Shown: positions 27,862 to 33,798 of the stretch, piece by piece
How positions within the stretch are numbered: position 1 is the stretch's first letter
How the letters are laid out: every line of letters begins with the position of its first letter
Assembly (NCBI GenBank): GCA_020718275.1
Contig: DYSI01000022.1
Span: 1-33,798 of the forward strand
Direction of reading: 5' to 3'
Length of the DNA: 33,798 nt
Source: Draconibacterium orientale
GTDB lineage: Bacteria > Bacteroidota > Bacteroidia > Bacteroidales > UBA1556
Notes under the pieces: generated by a model
The model's input: the letters and a program-made list of their open reading frames with translations, nothing else
What the model was told of the DNA's origin: nothing
Database searches by the model: none
Position numbers and translations under genes: made by a program

Positions 27862-28581
27862 TTAGCTTTTCAAACTAATTTGAAGAATTCTACCGTTCAT
27901 AAGAGCGCCATGGTGCACAGCAAAATTGGCTAAAAACTCCCCAAATTCATCCGCACTAATAGGTGCTACAAAACCAGGAAAAGCTTCGTTTAGCATTTCT
28001 GTTTGCACACTTCCGGGATTTATACAATTGCAATGCACTTTGTATCGATGCCACTCTGCCGCCATTGACTCAGTAAGACTATTAACGGCCGCTTTAGAAG
28101 CGCTGTAGGCACCTAAACCAGGGAATTTTTGAGTACCTTGAATACCACCCATACTACCGATATTTACAATATGAGTGAGTTTTTCGGTTGAAAAATGGGG
28201 AAATAGGGATTGTGCTAATTTCAGCATTGCGTATGTATTCACCCGAAAAGTTTTTTCCCAATCATCGATAGAAGTATCAAATAAACTCTTGTTAATCAGA
28301 TATCCAGCATTGTTAATTAAGATGTCAACGCTTTGACCTTTTTCAAAATCAAAAAAAGCAGCTATTTCACGAATCAGTGGTAGATAATCCTTTTCCGACA
28401 AATCGAAGGAGAAACCAAACATCTCGGAATCAGCATTATATTCCGACAATTCATTTTTTAGCTGCTGCAAATTAAAAGCAGACCTAGCAATTGCAAAAAT
28501 ATGATGACCACCCTCTTTGAATAATGCTTTCAAAGTAGCCTTTCCTATTCCTTTGCTTGCCCCTGTAATTACTATATTCAT
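27862..28581 (-). CDS. SDR-family oxidoreductase; candidate sepiapterin-reductase-type enzyme by context
   Basis: Start at 28581 (MNIVITGASKGIGKATL) preferred over 28623. TGxxxGIG, NNAG (DILINNAGY), YSASK (LGAYSASKAAV). 13 nt downstream of the hydroxylase gene. Confidence 0.85.
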   Translation of the reverse strand: MNIVITGASKGIGKATLKALFKEGGHHIFAIARSAFNLQQLKNELSEYNADSEMFGFSFDLSEKDYLPLIREIAAFFDFEKGQSVDILINNAGYLINKSLFDTSIDDWEKTFRVNTYAMLKLAQSLFPHFSTEKLTHIVNIGSMGGIQGTQKFPGLGAYSASKAAVNSLTESMAAEWHRYKVHCNCINPGSVQTEMLNEAFPGFVAPISADEFGEFLANFAVHHGALMNGRILQISLKS

Positions 28582-28594
28582 CTTTCGAGAAAAA

Positions 28595-30334
28595 TTAATG
28601 ATTTTCAATAATCCGTATTCCATTTAAAATCAAAGTAGCAAACTGAGGAAATCGTTCCACTTTACCCAACAAATCGGTTTTAATGGAACTTGCTAGTTTA
28701 GCTATTTTCAACTGGATGGCCAATTCATAGATTTCGATACTCAGCAACCAATTATCAGGGTAATCAATCATAACCTTTTGATAGAGTTTGGTCAATTTTG
28801 AATCACCTTTAGATTTGATTCTAAAATCTCGAATTTCTTGATAATATCGCATCAACTGAGCATCCGACTGCATAGCATGTTGTGTGAAAGTATCCGAGAC
28901 ATAGGTTTGGGCTTCAGCCTCATTTTTATCTGCTAGCCCTGCGAAAACACTAGTAACTTGCTTACCAACAGCCATATCGTAAACTCCCCATTCTGGCTGA
29001 AACAAAATCTCGTCATTAAATCGCACAGTACAATCAACAAAAGTCATCAGCAACACCTTGCCGTATTTATTTTTGCGAATATATTTAAGTTTACCTTCCA
29101 CACAAACTCCTGATTGAAAATCCAAGCGAACCCAGAGACCAGTAATAATACCTATTTGCGCCAAATGTTGCAAGCTCATATTTTCGAGCGGAGACTGCAT
29201 GTTTTTTAGTAACCCAATGGGCGTACCGAAGCCCTCTGTATGTACATTCACGCCATGACCAATCATCACTCTTTCCCTTTCGCAAAGCATACTAGGTCCA
29301 GTGGTTTTTAGGTAGGCAATTTCTCCCTGCTCATCCAAAATCATTCGCGTAAAAATGCCACTAATTTGCAAGCCTGATGAAAGTTCAACACTAGCTTCCG
29401 CTTCACTATCAATGGCTTTTTGGACGCTTTTTGCGCCGCCAAGACGCAAGGCCATGGTATCGGCAAACTCATTAAGGACAATGGTTAAATGAATGAAGTT
29501 AGGGGTAACAAAAAGCTGCGGTTGCTGCGTGGTAATATCGAAAGATTTATCGGCGGCCTCAATGGTATATGGAAGCTTTATAACTCGCTCGCTCAAACAG
29601 TTGACACTTTCGCCAATGGAAGACAATAAACCAGCGCCATAAAGTTTTGGATTTTCAAATTCCCCAATCAGGCCATATTCAACGGTCCACCAATGCAGAT
29701 TGCGTATTTTTGACATTTCTGACATTTCTCCCATATAACGTTGTATTTCTACAACTTGTAATTCGGCTTCAGAAATCTCTTCGGCGGTAGAATGGCGATT
29801 TTCCTTAACAATAGAAAGTCGGCGAATGGCTTCATACAAATCATTATCGCGTTTAGAACTGATCGCCTTACTACCAATAGCACCAAAAAGACGGAGGTAT
29901 TCAGCATATTCGGCATCGGCAATAATCGGGGCATGGCCAGCAGCTTCATGAAAAATATCTGGCGCAGGAGTATATTCAATATGGCCAATGCTGCGTATGT
30001 CGGCCGCAATGACCAATACATGATAAGCTTGAAATTCCATAAAAACAGTTGGAGGAATAAAGCCATCAACACAGACAGCAGCCCAGCCAATCTTTTCTAA
30101 AATAGAATTGATTTCATCGATATTGGGAATTTTTTCAAAGCAAATCCCTGTTTGCTTAAGCCCTTCGACAAATGATTGATGAGCATTTTCGGCTAAAAAG
30201 TCAAAACTAATTCGCATCATATAACGCCATACTGCGTGGTCTTCGGGAGTATAATTAGCGTAATTTTGATTCACTACATATTTATGCAAATGCAGTGGTA
30301 AGCGTTTTAAATTTTCGTTTTTAGTCAGATACAT
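28595..30334 (-). CDS. Pterin-dependent aromatic amino acid hydroxylase (phenylalanine 4-monooxygenase family), long Bacteroidota-type form
   Basis: HIEYTPAPDIFHEAAGHAPIIAD (facial triad His129/His134) and LHWWTVEYGLIGE (Glu219); GAGLLSSIGE. C-terminal region of about 300 aa beyond the catalytic core. Confidence 0.92.
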   Translation of the reverse strand: MYLTKNENLKRLPLHLHKYVVNQNYANYTPEDHAVWRYMMRISFDFLAENAHQSFVEGLKQTGICFEKIPNIDEINSILEKIGWAAVCVDGFIPPTVFMEFQAYHVLVIAADIRSIGHIEYTPAPDIFHEAAGHAPIIADAEYAEYLRLFGAIGSKAISSKRDNDLYEAIRRLSIVKENRHSTAEEISEAELQVVEIQRYMGEMSEMSKIRNLHWWTVEYGLIGEFENPKLYGAGLLSSIGESVNCLSERVIKLPYTIEAADKSFDITTQQPQLFVTPNFIHLTIVLNEFADTMALRLGGAKSVQKAIDSEAEASVELSSGLQISGIFTRMILDEQGEIAYLKTTGPSMLCERERVMIGHGVNVHTEGFGTPIGLLKNMQSPLENMSLQHLAQIGIITGLWVRLDFQSGVCVEGKLKYIRKNKYGKVLLMTFVDCTVRFNDEILFQPEWGVYDMAVGKQVTSVFAGLADKNEAEAQTYVSDTFTQHAMQSDAQLMRYYQEIRDFRIKSKGDSKLTKLYQKVMIDYPDNWLLSIEIYELAIQLKIAKLASSIKTDLLGKVERFPQFATLILNGIRIIENH

Positions 30335-30411
30335 ATTAGATTAAGCGTTTTAATTTTAAAAATTGGTTTTACAATTTATGCGGCTCATATCAAATAAACT
30401 GATCTATCTAA

Positions 30412-30825
30412 TTATTCGCCGTAGTATTCGGCAATATTATTCTCCGTTTCAAAAAGCTGCAATTTATACAATTTTCTCATGTCGTTATCAATCAATGGCT
30501 TCAGTTCATTCCAGAAACAGAAAAGTAAGTTTTCGGAAGTAGTATTAACGCCATTTAAAAAGTCGACATCCACATTTAGATTCCGATGATCAACTTTAGC
30601 AATGATGGCGTCATTAATAATTTTCTTCAACAATTTAGTATCCATCACATAACCGGAGATTGGATCGATAGAACCCTTCACCGTAACAAAGAGTTCGTAA
30701 TTGTGTCCATGATAATTAAGCAGCGCACATTTATCAAAAATGGCTTCGTTTTCGGATGGCGAAAGCGATTGATTCCACAACTTATGTGCAGCGCTAAATC
30801 GTTCTCTTCTAGTAATATAGAACAT
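30412..30825 (-). CDS. 6-pyruvoyl-tetrahydropterin synthase / 6-carboxytetrahydropterin synthase (PTPS/QueD) family
   Basis: RRERFSAAHKL, CALLNYHGHNYEL (Cys-x5-HGHNY), MDTKLLKKII, DHRNLN, TSENLLFCFW, FETENNIAEYYGE. Confidence 0.92.
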   Translation of the reverse strand: MFYITRRERFSAAHKLWNQSLSPSENEAIFDKCALLNYHGHNYELFVTVKGSIDPISGYVMDTKLLKKIINDAIIAKVDHRNLNVDVDFLNGVNTTSENLLFCFWNELKPLIDNDMRKLYKLQLFETENNIAEYYGE

Positions 30826-30827
30826 AG

Positions 30828-31400
30828 TTAGTAATCTAAAATTTGTAGTAAATGATTTTCAAATTGTTGCAAATACAAGTCAATTGTTGGATTCTTAGTC
30901 ACGTCGTGCAAAGTAAAAGTAGGAGCTTTTGTCAGCCCTATAAATTTTTGCGCACTATGAAAGTGAAAAAAAACATCGTCAACAGATTTATCACCAAAGA
31001 GATAAGCATTGGGATTATTGAGCGCTTCGGAGGGAGCGTTCCAAGTGGTCACTAAAGAATATTTGGCTTGGAGTAATCCAGCAGTTCCATACTGCCCACC
31101 ATCTTGACGCCCATCATGGAGATATATTTTTCCTCGACCACCAGAATAAACACGATCCAAATAGTGTTTAAAACTAGCAGGGATATCCATCCAATAAACG
31201 GGCGTAAAATAGATTATCAAATCTGCCTGTAGGAACTTATTAACTTCTTCTTCAAGCTTATAAGGCAATCGCACCTGACTTAGCGCGAGCGTGTGATTCC
31301 TTGATTCAAAGAAGGATTGCGCAAATTCAAACAAAGTTTGATTTAGTCGTCCTTGAGATTTTGGCCAGACTTCGTGTCCATTAATCAGTAAAACTTGCAT
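30828..31400 (-). CDS. mdaB: MdaB-like NAD(P)H dehydrogenase (quinone), flavodoxin-like fold
   Basis: Start at 31400 (MQVLLINGHEVWPKSQGRLNQTLFEFA) preferred over 31484. ADLIIYFTPVYWMDIPASFKHYLDRVYSGGRGKIYLHDGR, LVTTWNAPSEAL, FHSAQKFIGL follow the MdaB pattern. Confidence 0.88.
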   Translation of the reverse strand: MQVLLINGHEVWPKSQGRLNQTLFEFAQSFFESRNHTLALSQVRLPYKLEEEVNKFLQADLIIYFTPVYWMDIPASFKHYLDRVYSGGRGKIYLHDGRQDGGQYGTAGLLQAKYSLVTTWNAPSEALNNPNAYLFGDKSVDDVFFHFHSAQKFIGLTKAPTFTLHDVTKNPTIDLYLQQFENHLLQILDY

Positions 31401-31404
31401 AAGC

Positions 31405-32028
31405 CTAGAGGTCAAATAAATCTTGTTTACGAACTTTTTTATAATGCTGATAATCGTCTTCTTGACTCCTATATCCAGTAGCACATAAAACCAAAGGTTT
31501 CAATCCTTTCTCTTCAAGATCAAGTAATTGGGCAAATCGATTAGCATCAAAACCTTCCATCGGACATGCATCAATTTCATCTAAAGCACATACAGTAAGT
31601 AAGTTACCTAAGGCAATATAAGTTTGTTTTGCAGCCCAGGCTTGTTTCTGCTCGTTTGTGTAATTGGTAACAAAGCCTTTAATCATAGATGATAGTCCGC
31701 CTAAAGCCTCTAGCTCAAGTTGCCTAGTAGCAGCAGTTAATTGGATAAATTGATCAGCATACGCTTCGTCAATGGATTCAATGGCACAAAATAGAAAAAG
31801 GTGCGAAGCAGTTGTAATTTGAGCCTGATTATAAGACAAAGGTAGTAGCAGCTCCTTAGTTGCTTGATCACTGATTACCATAATCTTATAAGGTTGTAAT
31901 CCCATCGAAGAAGCCGTTAAACTCAATGCATGCTTTAGTTTTTCAACTTGCGTTTCGGATAAAATCTTGGTGGAATCAAATTTTTTTACCGCATAACGCC
32001 ATTTTAATTGTTCAATAAGATCCTTCAT
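31405..32028 (-). CDS. NfsB-like NAD(P)H-dependent nitroreductase family oxidoreductase
   Basis: WRYAVKKFDSTKILSETQVEKLKHALSLTASSMGLQPYKIMVIS, AAKQTYIALGNLLTVCALDEIDACPMEGFDANRFAQLLDLEEKGLKPLVLCATGYRSQEDD: same block order as E. coli NfsB. Confidence 0.9.
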   Translation of the reverse strand: MKDLIEQLKWRYAVKKFDSTKILSETQVEKLKHALSLTASSMGLQPYKIMVISDQATKELLLPLSYNQAQITTASHLFLFCAIESIDEAYADQFIQLTAATRQLELEALGGLSSMIKGFVTNYTNEQKQAWAAKQTYIALGNLLTVCALDEIDACPMEGFDANRFAQLLDLEEKGLKPLVLCATGYRSQEDDYQHYKKVRKQDLFDL

Positions 32029-32325
32029 GTTTTTTATATTTTTAGATATTTAGTTAAACCAAAAATCTAGGAAAAGCCATTTCCATAATTACTAATACTG
32101 AGAGGTAAATGAAAACAGCAATTCAGCAAATTTAGGTCAAATAAATGACTAAATAATAGAACATGATAAATATTAAAATGCATAATAATCCCAATGTTTA
32201 TTCAATAAAATTACAGTTTTAAAAAACAATTATTCAAATAAATGATATTTTTTGAATCAAAATCAAAAAAAAATCGTATCATAGTACTTTCAAGTAGCTA
32301 AATATCAAAACTTAATATTTGACTT

Positions 32326-32679
32326 ATGAGCTTAGAAGATCGATATGAAAATTCAGACTTAGGCACCCTAATCATGATTATGGAGAAGCCTGGTGACTAT
32401 ACCCCCGAGTGCGTAATGATCGTGGCCGAAGAACTTAAAAAGCGAGCCCATAGCATTGAAGAAGTTAAAGCCATTGCAAAGGCATACCATCACGAAGAGT
32501 TCAAGATCATTATGAATCAATTCGATCCTTACACTGATAAACTAGAAATTCCACGAAGCCGATTTTTGACGCTAGAAGAACTAACTGAAGTCTTAAAAGA
32601 TGTTTTTGACCAATGGCTCGAAAAGCGTGAAAGCTACGATTTCGATGTTTGGAAATATGCCATTGGCGGAATAATGTAA
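32326..32679 (+). CDS. Hypothetical protein, 117 aa, acidic, helical-looking
   Basis: Uninterrupted ORF with good codon character; no recognised domain. Confidence 0.6.
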   Translation: MSLEDRYENSDLGTLIMIMEKPGDYTPECVMIVAEELKKRAHSIEEVKAIAKAYHHEEFKIIMNQFDPYTDKLEIPRSRFLTLEELTEVLKDVFDQWLEKRESYDFDVWKYAIGGIM

Positions 32680-32829
32680 GTCAAAAAGATTGTGATAGTT
32701 ATTAGCTTTGATGACCCATAAATAGAGATTATAAAATCTAACTTTGCCAAGAGGTATTTTAGGTAATTCTCAAGGAGAGTCCCTAGAATTATTGGTATTT
32801 TCTCTTACTAATATGAATATAACCCTATT

Positions 32830-33042
32830 ATGAAACAAAACATTGGTCAAATTGACAAAATTGTGCGCCTCATTTTTGCGGCAGTACTATCAGTCCTATA
32901 TTTCACTGGACTTGTAAGCGGAACATACGGAATCCTAGTTTTAATATTATCCTTGATAGTTTTTCTGACTAGCCTAATCAGCGTTTGTCTATTATATTTT
33001 CCCTTTGGAATCAACACTAAATCAAAAAAAGACAAGAAATAA
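32830..33042 (+). CDS. Small DUF2892-type (YgaP-like) two-TM membrane protein
   Basis: MKQNIGQIDKIVRLIFAAVLSVLYFTGLVSGTYGILVLILSLIVFLTSLISVCLLYFPFGINTK: N-terminal NIGxxDxxxRxxxG-like motif and two TM segments. Confidence 0.75.
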   Translation: MKQNIGQIDKIVRLIFAAVLSVLYFTGLVSGTYGILVLILSLIVFLTSLISVCLLYFPFGINTKSKKDKK

Positions 33043-33118
33043 ACGCCAATAGGTCATTTATTTTAGTTAAATCATTCATTATTAGCATCTTTACTTTGCA
33101 ATTATAAAATGATTGCTT

Positions 33119-33295
33119 GTGAAGTACATCAAAGGACAATATCGCAACTAGGTGGAGTTTGTAAACAAAGCCTAAGAGGAGCGCATCGGAGAAGATAGCC
33201 CAGTTCTGTGGATTGATGTATTTATAGCGAGTTTTTCATTGTGGAAAAGACACAAATTGCAACAGGAAATTGCAACTTCATTAAAGCATTTTTAG
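33119..33295 (+). pseudogene. Decayed N-terminal remnant of an IS1182-like DDE transposase (tentative)
   Basis: Frame from GTG 33119: VKYIKGQYRN*VEFVNKA*EERIGEDSPVLWIDVFIASFSLWKRHKLQQEIATSLKHF*. Resembles the N-terminal pattern of IS1182-type transposases (..G.xRxQ..F.P.SL(D/E)..I..DxPVRxIDxF(V/I)xSLxL), with two in-frame stops. Confidence 0.45.
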
Positions 33296-33450
33296 TGGAT
33301 CCCAAAAAAAAAAAACCAAGCTCGATAATTCCACCACAAACTAGCGTAAGCCAGAATTGACTTAATTCCTATTTTTGCCAGACAATTTAGCAGCAATATG
33401 AAATCTGGAGGAACTTTTAAGACGAACTGGGGCAAAGTCAACAACTTTTA

Positions 33451-33798
33451 ATGTCAATTATAGTAATGGAAGAAAAGATTGAAAATATAATACGGACAAT
33501 CATTAATGGCCCCACATTGGGTTATACTGACAATTTTCCGAAAAGAGAAATGTGGAGGGAAATTGCGAAAACACTTAATGGAGAATTTAAGATTAAATAT
33601 AATTCTGGACAAGAACTTGAAATTCACAATATTTCAATCCCTTACAAAAAATGGCATATTGAAATAACTGTTTCAGACACCAGACCTTTAAAATTTCAGA
33701 TTTCTTTTTCTTCAATCCAGGATTTTGAAATGTTATTGAGTTGGGAAGACCTCGTTGAGAGAATTATTAAAAAATTTAGCAAGCCAGAAATAGAATTA
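33451..33798 (+). CDS. Hypothetical protein, truncated by the window edge (no stop)
   Basis: Open frame of 116 codons to the edge: MSIIVMEEKIENIIRTIINGPTLGYTDNFPKREMWREIAKTLNGEFKIKYNSGQELEIHNISIPYKKWHIEITVSDTRPLKFQISFSSIQDFEMLLSWEDLVERIIKKFSKPEIEL... Alternative start at 33466. Missing from the ORF track because it is open-ended. Confidence 0.6.
   Translation, partial: MSIIVMEEKIENIIRTIINGPTLGYTDNFPKREMWREIAKTLNGEFKIKYNSGQELEIHNISIPYKKWHIEITVSDTRPLKFQISFSSIQDFEMLLSWEDLVERIIKKFSKPEIEL

Noticed and set aside
29749-30100. Antisense/alternate-frame ORFs in the hydroxylase gene (29749-30090 -, 29792-30100 +)
   Set aside because: Nested in the hydroxylase catalytic domain; no independent evidence.
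1-33798. CRISPR array, prophage, toxin-antitoxin or defence island
   Set aside because: No direct-repeat/spacer periodicity, no phage structural genes, no recognisable TA or defence domains in the window.

Overview
This is a Bacteroidota-type chromosomal window: AT-rich, with T9SS C-terminal sorting domains, TonB/OMP receptors, fused SecDF, a GldI-like FKBP lipoprotein and TAnnTTTG promoter elements. About 24 credible CDSs and two tRNAs are visible. From left to right: the first 13 codons of hypC (left edge, minus strand) and hypF; a repetitive T9SS cargo protein; tRNA-Arg(TCT) and tRNA-Pro(TGG); a BtuB-like TonB receptor; an ECF sigma factor with a putative anti-sigma partner; an exported class-I glutamine-amidotransferase-like (C26) lipoprotein overlapping a PlsC-type acyltransferase; a degenerate FGE/SUMF1-like protein; pssA and a GT2 glycosyltransferase; an OMP_b-brl_3 receptor; secDF; a tandem DUF1573 protein; YfhO-like, GldI-like and DHH phosphoesterase genes; a PKD/T9SS cargo protein; and a tight minus-strand cluster of NfsB-like nitroreductase, MdaB-like quinone reductase, PTPS, aromatic amino acid hydroxylase and SDR. 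That cluster is the most interesting system: it looks like a self-contained pterin-cofactor (BH4-like) synthesis, use and recycling operon. The hydroxylase in it has a roughly 45-residue insertion in the metal site region and a long C-terminal extension. Other items not in the ORF track are the hypC start at the left edge, a decayed IS1182-like transposase N-terminus near 33.1-33.3 kb, a CDS truncated at the right edge, and a composite intergenic repeat at 20.19-20.37 kb. No CRISPR array, rRNA or intact mobile element was seen. All family calls are from reading motifs; no searches were run.
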